A DNA stretch of 64,000 bases from Flagellimonas sp. S3867 (lineage in GTDB: Bacteria > Bacteroidota > Bacteroidia > Flavobacteriales > Flavobacteriaceae), in the NCBI RefSeq assembly GCF_014698935.1, contig NZ_JACVMN010000002.1:1105187-1169186 (forward strand), given 5' to 3'. A model generated the notes under the pieces. The model had not been told where the DNA came from and searched no databases. It was given only the letters and a program-made list of their open reading frames with translations. Position numbers and translations under genes: made by a program. Of this stretch, positions 47,801 through 54,961 are shown piece after piece. How positions within the stretch are numbered: the first letter of the stretch is position 1; the number at the start of each line of letters is the position of its first letter.

Positions 47801-48975
47801 ACACTGCCGAGCTGATTCGATTAGATACGTTTGATCCTGATTCAACACCGGATAACCGTTTGAGTTCCGAAGATGACCAAGACACTGTTGTACCCGTACC
47901 TAATGGTTTAGCTGATCTTTCATTAACAAAAACCGTTAACAATTCCACTCCAAATGTTGGAGACGTAATTGAATTTACTGTAAGTATAACAAACGATGGA
48001 ATAAGTGATGCCACAGGAGTGGTGATAACCGATTTATTACCATCAGGATATACCTATCAATCCCATGTAACAACCGCAGGGACTTATGATGCAAACACCG
48101 GACTTTGGAGCATCAATGGAACAATATTCAACCAAAACACAGAAAGTTTGGTGGTATTGGCAACTGTAAATGTACCAACTGGAACTGTCGATGAATATTT
48201 GAATGTTGCAACGATTACGGCAAGTGATTTGGCAGACCCCGACAGTGACCCGAGTCAAGGAATCAATCAAGATGATTTCTCTGACGGACTTGCAGATGAC
48301 GATGAAGCAGTTATTGCTGTTATGCCTCAAACCACTGATATAGCGGTCACCAAAACAGTGGATAACACATCCCCAAATATTGGAGATCAGGTGATTTTTA
48401 CAATCACACTTACCAATCAAGGTAATGTTACTGCCACCAATATTGGTATTGAAGAACAATTGCCATCCGGATATCGATTGATAACCTCTCAGGCTTCGGT
48501 AGGAGCTTATGACGAAGTCTCAGGATTTTGGGAAATAGATTCCTTGGATGCATTGGGAACAGCAAGTCTTCAACTTACAGTTGAAATATTGGACATCAAT
48601 GATTATCTGAATACAGCAAGTTTGGCTTTTGTAGATCAATTGGATGTAAACCGAAGCAACGACTCAGACCAGGTAGCCGTTGAACCTTCTTGTTTGACAG
48701 TGTATAACGAGTTCTCACCAAACGGTGATGGTGTCAACGACCGCTTTAAAATAGATTGTATTTCCAGATACCCGAACAATGTGCTCAAGGTGTATAACCG
48801 ATGGGGCAACATTGTATACGAACAACGCTCCTATAATAACGATTGGGACGGAACCTCAAATGGCCGTGCCACAGTGCAAAAAGGAGATCAATTACCCGTG
48901 GGCACCTATTACTATGTGCTTGACCTTGGAAACGGCTCTGCCCCAAAAACAGATTGGTTGTACATAAACAGATAG
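38854..48975 (+). CDS. Giant surface adhesin: PKD-like and DUF11 repeats, T9SS type B tail
   Basis: The 3373-residue protein has a signal peptide (MIALITRLKKSNFLLSFLFLL...AQ). About residues 35-1420 hold roughly twelve PKD/REJ-like Ig repeats, each starting with an ADAGPDQ-type motif and a Cys (for example VIDAGPDQNLDNC, LADAGPDQCLT). About 1426-3270 hold fourteen DUF11 repeats (motif TPNVGDTVTFT...NAGP...VTDVLPSGYT), several ended by acidic NNDDGDQSEDDED linkers. The last about 90 residues are the gliding-motility-associated type B sorting domain (YNEFSPNGDGVNDRFKI), so it is exported by the type IX system and attached to the surface. Likely adhesion, gliding or biofilm role. Operon with PorP/SprF and OmpA genes. 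Confidence 0.9.
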   Translation: MIALITRLKKSNFLLSFLFLLGMIQMGHAQNCSINAGIPETVCENVGIFNLSGSSAGLVQSGPTWSQVGGPSVIIDDVSNLTTGINGLVGGNTYTFRLTAVCTDGTTQFQDVNITVQPITVADAGSDIASCPDNSGTIITNANTPLNGGETGQWSIVGNNNAGVTINSPSSPTTSLTLVEGNAGVTTLQWTITGPDYAPGQFCESSDTITVTNYGGVSVIDAGPDQNLDNCYTVTQSTSMAASFGGNNINGQVGTWSFVSGPNTPTISNANNNNTNVSNLVEGSYVFRWSVSGPCATGEDTVTINVAAATQDISTASIQDDNIRFCDASITTVTLEGSLPLFTGETVTWTQTSGPGGASILNPNSPTTQITGLDGSSTYNFTYTIENSTTLCNDSATATVRYSTNPVSISANGGSDIVATCGVTSVDIPFTTTGNGTNTYSIINGPSGSALVNPGTFTNTGGTPLNIDFDVEGTYTILFRRALSGTIQTGCDVATDAINVTVALTPTASNAGTDQNLACNVTSTDITGNTVTVGSSLWSQISGPNTATIATPYTTTTNVSNLIPGTYVFQYGVSGGSACAPSMEDTVEVVVSSDAPVATDAGLDQNICFGAPTQLDANAPPSTNLEGTWTVDTAPVGATIVFADANDPKTLVSGLNDPNETYIFLWTIDNPGDPTCPNPGTDTVTITTNATQGPQLADAGPDQCLTTGTSSGTLAGNQPAVDEIGTWTADPATGITFNDPNQFDTNVTITIEQSYMLTWTISKIAPGCQSTSDEAEITVGPNAVADAGLDQTACQSIFTMDATGSVGSSGAWNQISGPGGFTIDDNTSQTAQITFNFSGQYVFEWTANNGSCSSDTDQVTLNVGIPPTTAVVTTPAETICSSTSIVLDGNVFNSNIETGYWTLLSGAPNTPTFSDINDPNASVTGMVSGTYTFRWTIAGDTNCPVSFADKTVDVFVPADAGPDLELCQVQNFLLEATFGSTGTWVQTFGPGVGGLPGAPATISQNPVDSNVAEVSNIELGRVYRFQFTTNYPGATGCGNTSDEVQVESSGLPTVLPDAGPDQLLCLGDLVVPNQTTLAGNTPPDDVDEATWSFTEQPAGSTAVITNVNDPLSTITGLTVPGTYILEWNFESGFCFTTSDVVRIEVYEAPSAADAGPDQLNACQLDAQMNAVPPTSGTGTWTFTVDPSGGAAVIDNPNSPTTTISNITTTGIYTLTWTVAHNGVAFVDSPSACDPTSDTIDITFPADAPSSADAGTDQELCAATQTNMAATAIVVGTGTWTQTAGPGVGGTPGTPANIVAPNTETTLIDTLEPGTYEFTWTVVNGGCTFVDIMELVNYADPGSADAGPDQNLDQFSSVTLAAIPATAGLGTWSQISGPTTAGFVNENDPNTEVFGATNGTYVFEWRISNGTCADVFDTVDVSLLGIDLELTKSVLPTSANPGDTITFTIDVFNNDASTSSDATGVTVRDVIPTGYTLVPGTVSNGGVYNAGDLSITWSNLSVTNGNTQSLTFDATVNASGNYVNTAEITANDIFDIDSTVNNGLAGEDDQDTAEVTVTIADLTLAKDISAGSSLTPNVGDTVVFELTVTNAGPVTATNITVEDVVPSGFTIGTINNGGTNSGGTISWNIASLAVGATTVSYEVTVNAPTGTPNEYVNTAEITTSDQFDPNSSPNNDDGDQSEDDEDSVTITVAEEADLSMAKNIIVGSITPNVGETLTFELVLSNAGPNDATGVSVEDVLPAGFTLTTVNGGGTAGGNTASWSGLFIPSGGNIALTYQANVNAPTGTPGEYTNSAQITASNQTDPDSDPTVGPGADDLGDAIADDDETSLTITPQTANLSVIKSVDNATPDVGDTVTFTVQVDNAGPDVASNVAIEDAVPSGYTIAGGSVSNGGIFNLGGSEVIWNLVSVPLAGITLTYQATVNAPTGAPGEYENIVQITAVDQFDPNSSPNNDDGDQSEDDEDAQIVTPTASDLSLVKDINVASSTTPNVGDTVVFELTVANAGPSTATNIVLEDIVPSGYTLGTVNNGGSAIAGTFITWNIATLPVGSTTVSYEVTVNAPTGSADEYLNTAEIASVDQFDPDSSPGNDDGDQDEDDEDFFVVIPQVTDIELDILASNTTPDVGDVVAFTINLSNTGADAATGVSVENLVPVGFGTIVGINNGGTFNFGSGIITWTGLTVPVGTNTTVLTFNATVGTPTGALGEFTHISEVTFSNQFDSDSTPNNDDGDQSEDDEDAITSAPEQADLSLTKIVVDNDLTPNVGDEISFEITISNTGPNDATNVIVTDLLPTGFDYVLYSATAGVYNDTTGEWQVGTVSGGGSETLIIDVLVNATGNYVNTAQITASDAFDIDSTPSNGVSAEDDQDEVTIIPSALVDLSLTKNVDNANPVVNTNVVFTLTVSNTGPSDATAIQVTDQLPSGFTYVSDDGGGNYDDAIGIWNVGALINGGNASLNITATVNPTGSYTNIAEITAQGETDSDSTPNNGVVGEDDQDQVVINAAPLVDISVTKTADDLTPNVGDPIQFTITVQNDGPNDATNVVVTDVLAAGYGFVSAVPSTGVYESLNGSWTVGNLANGALENIVITANVLANGDYTNIAELTGLTETDVDSEPSNNDDTEDDQQTIEPIPVLVSDLVLRKSVNILSPLVGEDVIFNISITNNGPSDVIGVEVLDLLPSGYTYVSNNRTAGVYDPGTGIWELNGVIPNGTTETMNIVATVNPTGDYFNVTEVFSSSNLDPNSTPNNNNIFENDQDSAGTTPIPASDLALDKTVDNEFPDVGSNVTFTITVTNDGPSDATNVVVSDALPSGYIYLSDDSGGTYSDASGLWNVGIIAGGGNAILNITAQVNSSGDYNNVAEVIATIQLDPDSTPGNNILSEDDQDEQSVTPRSVTDISVSKTADNLSPSVGEQIVFTVTVTNSGPNVATGLVIEDALATGYSLVSAVVTSGTYDQITGAWAVPTIANGMSEILTITATVLASGEYGNTAELIRLDTFDPDSTPDNRLSSEDDQDTVVPVPNGLADLSLTKTVNNSTPNVGDVIEFTVSITNDGISDATGVVITDLLPSGYTYQSHVTTAGTYDANTGLWSINGTIFNQNTESLVVLATVNVPTGTVDEYLNVATITASDLADPDSDPSQGINQDDFSDGLADDDEAVIAVMPQTTDIAVTKTVDNTSPNIGDQVIFTITLTNQGNVTATNIGIEEQLPSGYRLITSQASVGAYDEVSGFWEIDSLDALGTASLQLTVEILDINDYLNTASLAFVDQLDVNRSNDSDQVAVEPSCLTVYNEFSPNGDGVNDRFKIDCISRYPNNVLKVYNRWGNIVYEQRSYNNDWDGTSNGRATVQKGDQLPVGTYYYVLDLGNGSAPKTDWLYINR
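39225..43125 (+). repeat. PKD-like repeat array within the adhesin
   Basis: About a dozen repeats of roughly 80-110 codons, each beginning with DAG.D or its variant followed by a Cys, and carrying the W.Q.SGP...N.......T YTF.W pattern of the PKD/Ig fold. The copies are diverged in DNA, so this is an old array, unlike the one at the right edge of the window. Confidence 0.75.
43129..48690 (+). repeat. Fourteen-copy DUF11 repeat array within the adhesin
   Basis: Copies start at about 43129, 43531, 43939, 44361, 44770, 45178, 45589, 45982, 46366, 46756, 47143, 47527, 47917 and 48331, a period of roughly 385-420 bases. Each has L.LTK.V....P.VGD...FT..V.N.GP..A as its first strands and T.N.AE near the end. 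Copies are diverged. Copies 2, 4, 5 and 6 end in acidic NDDGDQ.EDDED linkers of calcium-binding appearance. Confidence 0.85.
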
Positions 48976-48979
48976 AACA

Positions 48980-49933
48980 ATGGGTAGGAATACAGTGAAA
49001 AATACAAAACGAATGAAAAACCAATTACAATATACTTGCCTTGTGGCCTTAATGCTGTTAACCTTTAGCGGAGTTGCACAGCAAGACCCACAATTTACCC
49101 AGTATATGTACAATACCCTTAATGTTAATCCAGCCTATGCTGGGTCCAAGGGACATTTGACCGCTTTGGTGCTGCACCGATCCCAATGGGTAGGTGTCAA
49201 TGGAGCTCCAAATACACAGGTCTTGGCCGTTGATGGTCCAATGGGCAATAACGTTGGACTCGGATTGGTACTTTCACATGATGCCTTGGGTCCTTCCTCT
49301 GAGACATTTGTAGACGCCAATTTTTCTTATACCGTAAAGTTGGACGATAACAACAAGAAGCTCTCTTTTGGACTTAAAGGAGGAGGAAGATTATTCAATG
49401 TTGATTTTTCAAAAGGATTGACCGAGAATCCAGATATAGCATTTCAAAACAATATTTCAAATAAGTTTTTCCCAACAATCGGCGCAGGTGTATATTACCA
49501 CACCGGTAAAAGTTATTTGGGACTTGCAGTGCCCAACTTTTTTGCCCAAGATCATTATGATGGACAAGAGCAAGAAATTGCGGCTGAACGGTTACATTAC
49601 TATTTAATAGGTGGAAGAATTATTGACCTTACCCCAGATATAAAGTTTAAACCGGCCTTTTTTGTGAAATGGGTGCCAGGCGCACCGGTAATTGCGGATA
49701 TATCTGCAAATGCAATGCTGAAAGAAACCTTTACGGCTGGATTAGCCTATCGATGGGATGATTCTTTTTCGGTTTTGTTGGGGCTTCAAATTTCACCGGA
49801 CCTGAGTGCAGGTTATTCCTATGACCTCACCACATCTGACCTAAGAAGCTATACCAGTGGCACCCACGAAGTGTTCCTGAGATACGAGTTCAAGACCGTG
49901 GAGAAGCGACTTAAATCCCCAAGATTCTATTAA
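48980..49933 (+). CDS. PorP/SprF-family type IX secretion outer-membrane protein
   Basis: The 317-residue outer-membrane beta-barrel protein starts with a signal peptide (KNQLQYTCLVALMLLTFSGVAQ) and the family N-terminus QDPQFTQYMYNTLNVNPAYAG, followed by LHRSQWVGVNGAP. PorP/SprF proteins are needed for secretion and attachment of the large adhesin encoded beside them (SprF with SprB). Four bases after the adhesin stop and one base before the OmpA-protein start, it is the middle gene of the triad. An inner ATG at 49013 is also possible. Confidence 0.92.
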   Translation: MGRNTVKNTKRMKNQLQYTCLVALMLLTFSGVAQQDPQFTQYMYNTLNVNPAYAGSKGHLTALVLHRSQWVGVNGAPNTQVLAVDGPMGNNVGLGLVLSHDALGPSSETFVDANFSYTVKLDDNNKKLSFGLKGGGRLFNVDFSKGLTENPDIAFQNNISNKFFPTIGAGVYYHTGKSYLGLAVPNFFAQDHYDGQEQEIAAERLHYYLIGGRIIDLTPDIKFKPAFFVKWVPGAPVIADISANAMLKETFTAGLAYRWDDSFSVLLGLQISPDLSAGYSYDLTTSDLRSYTSGTHEVFLRYEFKTVEKRLKSPRFY

Positions 49934-49934
49934 G

Positions 49935-51890
49935 ATGAAGAATTTAAAAACAAACATACTGGCAGTAGCACCATTTTTATTTGTTGTTTTTACTGCCAAC
50001 GCTCAGCTTAACTACCAGAATGCGGACATCAATTTTGATAATTTGATGTACGTAAGAGCGGCCAAACAATATGAAAGTATTGTACGAAAAGGGGATGATT
50101 CCCAACAGGTATTGGAGCGTTTAGGAGATGCCTATTTCTTTAATACCGATATGGAAAAAGCCGTAAAATGGTATGGCACACTTTTCTCAAAATATGAAAA
50201 TGCGATATCTCCAGAATATATCTTTAGATACGTACATGCCTTAAAAGGTGTGGGCAATTATACCATGGCCAAGGCAATTATGAAGATTTATTCCTCAAGA
50301 CTTGAAAAAGAAGGTTTTTCAGTTGAGCATCTTAAGGACAATGATGAAAAGTTGGATGAGATCTTAAATAGACAACCGCAATTCTATATTTCAAATTTGG
50401 CTATCAATACCCCTGTGGCCGATTTTGGAACCATGTATTATAAAGATAAGATCGTGTTCTCATCAAGCAGGGATTCGTTAAACCTGGAAACCCGGGTTTA
50501 TGAATGGAATCGCCAACCTTATTTGGACTTTTTTATGGCAGATACAAGCAATCTGGGGTCCGATTTGGCAAGTGTAACCCAGTTTTCATCCATTTTGAAT
50601 TCCCGCTATCACGAAGCCATTGCTGCTTTTATTCCAGAGGGGAATGTAATTTACTTCACCAGGAATAATTACTCCAACCAAGCCTTGGGTAGTGACGAAG
50701 AGGGCACCAACCATTTAAAAATATATACCTCCGAACTAAGAGGGGGAGAGTGGACCGAAGCAACCGAAGTTTCATTCAATAGTGAGAATTATTCCGTTGG
50801 ACAACCAACCCTGAACCCAGATGGCAGCAAACTATATTTCGTTTCCGATATGCCGGGCAGTTTAGGGTCAACCGACATTTTCGTAGTCGATATACATAAG
50901 GATGGGAGTTTCTCCAGACCCAGAAATATGGGTCCTACCATAAACACGAGTGGAAGGGAAATGTTTCCTTTTGTAACAGATGAAAAAATCTACTTCGCTT
51001 CCGACGGACATCTAGGCCTTGGCGGACTTGACATATTTGAAACCGAGATTAGCAGCAATGGATTTTCTGAACCTGCTAACCTGGGTCAACCGGTAAACAG
51101 TAATCGTGATGATTTCGCATATATTGTTAACGAAAAAACACAAAGAGGATATTTTTCTTCCAACAGAGAAGGCGGTAAAGGAGATGACGACATCTATTCT
51201 TTCCAACGAATGGAAGAAACCTGTCAACAAACAGTAAAAGGTAGTGTGGTTAGAACGGCCAACGCCCAACCAATCGTAAACGTCAATGTCGAACTTATTT
51301 CTTCCGATGGCAATTCGCTGGCAAAAACCAGCACAGACCCTTATGGCGCATTTGTTTTCGATTTACCCCTGGAGTGCGAGACAACCTATGCCATAAAAAT
51401 TGGCAAAGAAGGCTTTGAATCAGGTGGTGCAGGTTTTAGTACATCAAAAACAAAAGATTATGTGCATGACGTGCCCATGGAGATAACCAAAGAACTCAAC
51501 AAACTTATTGTGAGGGAGAATGGAGTGCTTAAAATTAAGATTGATAATATCTATTTCGATTTGAACAAGGCTGAAATTCGACCTGATGCCGCACAGGAAC
51601 TCAACAAAATTGTTGAGGTCATGAAAGAGTATCCCAAAATGGTCATTAAAATTGAAGCACATACCGACTCTCGAGGAAGTGACCGATATAATGAAACCCT
51701 CTCCGATAAAAGGGCAAAAGCCACCGGAAATTACATTGCTTCACAAGGAATTGAGGCAGGAAGAATTGAAAGTGCCATTGGATATGGAGAAAAACAATTG
51801 TTGAACCATTGTAGCAATGGGGTCCAATGCACAACCGAAGAACACGATGCCAACCGAAGATCAGAATTTATCATTGTTAAGCTGCAATAA
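49935..51890 (+). CDS. Outer-membrane OmpA-family protein with TPR and PD40/WD40-like repeats
   Basis: The 651-residue protein starts with a signal peptide ending in NAQ. About residues 25-130 have helical TPR-like repeats; 130-410 carry PD40/beta-propeller repeats (for example PTLNPDGSKLYFVSDMPG). A carboxypeptidase-regulatory-like beta domain follows (about 435-510), then a C-terminal OmpA domain that binds peptidoglycan (IEAHTDSRGSDRYNETLSDKRA). Such proteins accompany adhesin and SprF genes and are thought to anchor the complex between outer membrane and cell wall. It is the last gene, followed by a terminator. Confidence 0.9.
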   Translation: MKNLKTNILAVAPFLFVVFTANAQLNYQNADINFDNLMYVRAAKQYESIVRKGDDSQQVLERLGDAYFFNTDMEKAVKWYGTLFSKYENAISPEYIFRYVHALKGVGNYTMAKAIMKIYSSRLEKEGFSVEHLKDNDEKLDEILNRQPQFYISNLAINTPVADFGTMYYKDKIVFSSSRDSLNLETRVYEWNRQPYLDFFMADTSNLGSDLASVTQFSSILNSRYHEAIAAFIPEGNVIYFTRNNYSNQALGSDEEGTNHLKIYTSELRGGEWTEATEVSFNSENYSVGQPTLNPDGSKLYFVSDMPGSLGSTDIFVVDIHKDGSFSRPRNMGPTINTSGREMFPFVTDEKIYFASDGHLGLGGLDIFETEISSNGFSEPANLGQPVNSNRDDFAYIVNEKTQRGYFSSNREGGKGDDDIYSFQRMEETCQQTVKGSVVRTANAQPIVNVNVELISSDGNSLAKTSTDPYGAFVFDLPLECETTYAIKIGKEGFESGGAGFSTSKTKDYVHDVPMEITKELNKLIVRENGVLKIKIDNIYFDLNKAEIRPDAAQELNKIVEVMKEYPKMVIKIEAHTDSRGSDRYNETLSDKRAKATGNYIASQGIEAGRIESAIGYGEKQLLNHCSNGVQCTTEEHDANRRSEFIIVKLQ

Positions 51891-51916
51891 CCAACCACAA
51901 ATACCCCATAACTTAA

Positions 51917-51940
51917 AACCCTCAATATATATTGAGGGTT
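51917..51940 (+). terminator. Rho-independent terminator of the adhesin operon
   Basis: AACCCTCAAT (51917-51926) and ATTGAGGGTT (51931-51940) form a 10-base stem with loop ATAT, followed by TTTTC. It lies 26 bases after the OmpA gene stop. Confidence 0.8.
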
Positions 51941-51989
51941 TTTTCATTAAAAACTTCTTCAAATGCAACCCTTCAATTTTTAGTTTGTC

Positions 51990-52019
51990 TTTGGATTAGA
52001 TGAATAAGGATTATTTTTA
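51990..52019 (+). promoter_or_regulatory. Possible sigma-factor gene promoter
   Basis: TTTG (51990-51993), 18 bases, then TATTTTTA (52012-52019, one mismatch to TAnnTTTG). A transcript would start near 52025, almost at the TTG start codon at 52027, implying a leaderless or near-leaderless mRNA. Confidence 0.3.
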
Positions 52020-52026
52020 GCTGTCA

Positions 52027-52587
52027 TTGAATAACCGTCCAGGATTTTTGGAAGCAAACGTACGTTTTACACATCAAGCTTTGGTAGAACAGAGCAAGGA
52101 AGGCAACAGGAATGCCCAGTACCAGTTGTATGGGCTGTACGTGGATGCTATGTTCAATGTGGCTATGCGATTGTTGACCATTCGTGAGGATGCTGAGGAT
52201 GTTTTGCAGGAGAGTTTTGTTGAGGCATTCAAAAAACTGGACACCTTTAGGTTTGAAAGCACTTTTGGAGCATGGTTGAAGCGGATTGTGATCAATAGGA
52301 GTATCAACCATTTAAAAGCCAAACGTCTACTGTTGTCCTCATTGGAAAACGAAGGCGAGCCTTTGGAAGATGACCAACCGGAAATTGATGTAAAGTTTGA
52401 GATTGAAAAAATAAAAATGGGTCTGGGACAGCTTCCGGAAGGTTATAGACAGATAATCACATTGTATTTGATTGAAGGATATGATCATGTGGAAATTGCA
52501 AAAATCATGGGAATTTCCACTTCCACATCCAAATCACAATATCATAGAGCAAAGAAAAAACTGATTCAAATTGTAAATGAACTGTAA
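52027..52587 (+). CDS. ECF-type RNA polymerase sigma factor
   Basis: The 186-residue sigma-70 family factor has region 2 (FNVAMRLLTIREDAEDVLQE, then ESFVEAFKKLDTFRF) and region 4 (LGQLPEGYRQIITLYLIEG, then VEIAKIMGISTSTSKSQYHRAKKKL). The start is TTG at 52027; no in-frame ATG exists upstream of region 2 after the TAG at 52018. Its stop overlaps the start of the next gene (TAATG), a membrane protein that looks like its anti-sigma factor. Downstream lie envelope genes that are its likely targets. Confidence 0.92.
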   Translation: MNNRPGFLEANVRFTHQALVEQSKEGNRNAQYQLYGLYVDAMFNVAMRLLTIREDAEDVLQESFVEAFKKLDTFRFESTFGAWLKRIVINRSINHLKAKRLLLSSLENEGEPLEDDQPEIDVKFEIEKIKMGLGQLPEGYRQIITLYLIEGYDHVEIAKIMGISTSTSKSQYHRAKKKLIQIVNEL

Positions 52588-53126
52588 TGGACAATTTTGA
52601 AAAACATATAAAGGAAAACAAGCAAGCTTTTGACGTTCACAAAGTGGACAAGGATAAGCTTTGGGGGAATATTACCGAACAACTGGATACCGAGGAAAAA
52701 GTCAAGGTAATTCCGTTATGGAAATCCCATAAACTTCGAATAGCCGCCTCCATTGTGCTATTGATCGGATTATCGGTATTTGTAATGATAAACAATTCCG
52801 TTTCCAATACTATGGATGGCTATGCCAATGAAGAACTCTTCGAAATAGACCATCACTATAAAAACCTGGTTTTTCAACAAGTGCAATTGGTGAAAAATCA
52901 TCCCAGCCTAGCCAATGAAGACAAGGAAGAGTTTTTATCCTTTATGGATGAACTGGATGAAGAATACGAGCAGTTAAAACTGGAAATGCAAAACAATTTA
53001 GACAATGAGCTGATTTTGGAAGCCATTGTAAACAATTATAAAAAACGTATTGAATTGATTGAGAATTTACTCAAACAAATCAACGCTTCTAAAAATGAAA
53101 TGGATTATGAAGGGTATATATTATAA
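52587..53126 (+). CDS. Probable anti-sigma factor (one-pass membrane protein)
   Basis: The 179-residue protein has about 48 cytoplasmic residues, one transmembrane segment (IAASIVLLIGLSVFVMI, about 51-68) and a charged, helical extracytoplasmic part of about 110 residues. I recognise no named family, but the topology and the TAATG coupling to the sigma factor are those of anti-sigma factors. The sigma-binding part would be the N-terminal segment. The next gene begins inside its last codons. Confidence 0.65.
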   Translation: MDNFEKHIKENKQAFDVHKVDKDKLWGNITEQLDTEEKVKVIPLWKSHKLRIAASIVLLIGLSVFVMINNSVSNTMDGYANEELFEIDHHYKNLVFQQVQLVKNHPSLANEDKEEFLSFMDELDEEYEQLKLEMQNNLDNELILEAIVNNYKKRIELIENLLKQINASKNEMDYEGYIL

Positions 53127-54195
53127 AAGCACAGTATTAGCCATGATGAGTTGCTTTTTGGCAATGATGGTGTCCGCCCAGAGCGAACGTTCCAAGCAAT
53201 GGAATAAGAGCTATGACCTTCCGGCCACAGGAGCCGTACAGGTTGAAAACAAATATGGTAGCGTATCCATAAATGGCTGGGATAGAGACGAACTAAAAGT
53301 TTCAGTTTCCATGACCGTAACCCATAGGAAGGACGAAAACGCAAAAAAACTTTTAGATAGGATTCAACCTGAAGTAACCCGTGCTGGAAATCTTATCAAG
53401 ATTTCTTCTGAAATAGCAGAAAGGAGTTCCAGCGTTTTCAGCAGATACTTTAACAAGGCGAATCCTTTTGATTTTGATAAATCCAACATAAAGATTGACT
53501 ATGAAATATATATGCCCGTAAACGCAGAACTTACCATTACCAACAAATTTGGTGATGTGATCATAGGAGCTTGGAAAGGAGATCTAGATGCCAACGTTCA
53601 GCATGGAGACCTTTGGGTTAACGAGGAAATATCCACAGCCAAGATCGATATGCGTTTTGGGAAATTGAATTGTGGCAACCTGGGCTATGGAAACATTAAA
53701 ATGAGCAATGGGTCCATTGATATAGATAAAGCGCAAAAGCTGAAAATAATAAGCAACGGAAGTGAGATAAAACTAGATGAGGTCGCGACATTGGAACTAT
53801 ATTCCAACAAAGATGAAGTATACCTGGAAAATGTAGGAAGCCTTCGAGGAGATTTTAAATTTTCCAATGCAGATATCTCAAGTGTGGACACTGAGTTGTT
53901 CTTGACCTTAAGAATTGCTGAAATCGACATCCACAAAATATTGAAACAAGATGCGGAGATAGATATAGTTCAGGAATCTTCTGAAATTAATTTGAACATT
54001 TCTGGCCTTTCTTTTGATTTTAAGGCCACTTTGGAACAAGGTTTGTTGCGAGTTCCTAAAACTTTTGCCAATGTAAAAACGGATATGACCAATGCGGGAA
54101 GAAAGATAAGGGATATTTCCGCCACTTATGGATCAGAACCAAAAGGTGACTTTGCTATCAACGGTATAAAAGGTGTGATTATACTATCGGACTAA
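53107..54195 (+). CDS. Exported DUF4097-like beta-helix adhesin
   Basis: The protein of about 362 residues has a signal peptide (MKGIYYKSTVLAMMSCFLAMMVSAQ) and a repetitive beta-strand-rich body with short units such as GSVSINGW, GDVIIGAW, GDLWVNEE and GSIDIDKA, the pattern of DUF4097/GIN-type right-handed beta-helices. ATG 53107 (or 53095) lies within the anti-sigma gene, so translation is coupled. It is probably at the outer surface or periplasm. The ligand is unknown. Confidence 0.75.
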   Translation: MKGIYYKSTVLAMMSCFLAMMVSAQSERSKQWNKSYDLPATGAVQVENKYGSVSINGWDRDELKVSVSMTVTHRKDENAKKLLDRIQPEVTRAGNLIKISSEIAERSSSVFSRYFNKANPFDFDKSNIKIDYEIYMPVNAELTITNKFGDVIIGAWKGDLDANVQHGDLWVNEEISTAKIDMRFGKLNCGNLGYGNIKMSNGSIDIDKAQKLKIISNGSEIKLDEVATLELYSNKDEVYLENVGSLRGDFKFSNADISSVDTELFLTLRIAEIDIHKILKQDAEIDIVQESSEINLNISGLSFDFKATLEQGLLRVPKTFANVKTDMTNAGRKIRDISATYGSEPKGDFAINGIKGVIILSD

Positions 54196-54298
54196 AAAAC
54201 TAACCATCAATCACAAAAATTAATTCAAAAAAAGACAGTGAACATGCAACCTTTTTACACCTCACTTGTCTTTAACTCGACAACCTAATCAAAAAACG

Positions 54299-54961
54299 AT
54301 GAAACAGAACAGATTACTACTCCCCATGTTACTGCTTTTTGCATGCAGCGCATTGGCTCAAACGGAAGACGATGGGGATTACATTGAATTTAATGACCGA
54401 CGAAATGTAGTGCATGGTGTATATCTTGGACTGGGCACCTATTTTGGCGAAATTGATGGTAAAAACACGTATCACGGACACTTTAAAGTTGCCTATGTGG
54501 CCAACCAACAAGTGGAGGTCGGTTTTGCTGCAGTAGGATTTTATTCCCAACAAAACATACTGCAAAGTACTTTTGAGAACCTAGATTTTGCTGGTGCTTA
54601 TGCCGGGCTTCATGTAGAACCCATCCTATTTGGCAAATCCAAGATTAATTTGTCATTCCCGGTTATGTTGGGTGCTGGTGCGGTAGTATATGTAGAAGAT
54701 AACAATCGGGATGTAGATATCGATTTTGATCGGAATGAATGGGACGAAGTTTTTGTTGTAGAGCCAGGGCTCAATCTACTGTTCAATTTGTCAAGATATG
54801 TGCAATTAGAGGCAGGGATGAGATACAGATTTTCGAGCAAGATCGACTTGGCGCCGAACAGCATAAAGAATATCAATGGCTTTTCCGCCGGATTTGGTAT
54901 AAAAGTGGGCGTTTTCAATATGGGTAGAAATCGATATAAAAAACACTTGCGCAATGAATAA
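54299..54961 (+). CDS. Outer-membrane beta-barrel-like protein of unknown function
   Basis: The 220-residue protein has a signal peptide (MKQNRLLLPMLLLFACSALA, cleaved before QTEDD) and alternating aromatic strands (GVYLGLGTYFGE, YVQLEAGMRYRFSSK, GFGIKVGVFNMG) that look like a small eight-stranded outer-membrane barrel. I do not recognise the exact family. Chosen start ATG 54299 gives a normal signal peptide; 54266 is the longer alternative. It is preceded by AATCAAAAAACGATG, a leader sequence that recurs before the GIN gene. Confidence 0.7.
   Translation: MKQNRLLLPMLLLFACSALAQTEDDGDYIEFNDRRNVVHGVYLGLGTYFGEIDGKNTYHGHFKVAYVANQQVEVGFAAVGFYSQQNILQSTFENLDFAGAYAGLHVEPILFGKSKINLSFPVMLGAGAVVYVEDNNRDVDIDFDRNEWDEVFVVEPGLNLLFNLSRYVQLEAGMRYRFSSKIDLAPNSIKNINGFSAGFGIKVGVFNMGRNRYKKHLRNE

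Noticed and set aside
43129..48690. Regular repeats that could suggest a CRISPR array or satellite DNA
   Set aside because: The unit is about 385-420 bases, stays in one reading frame and encodes DUF11 domains; copies are diverged.
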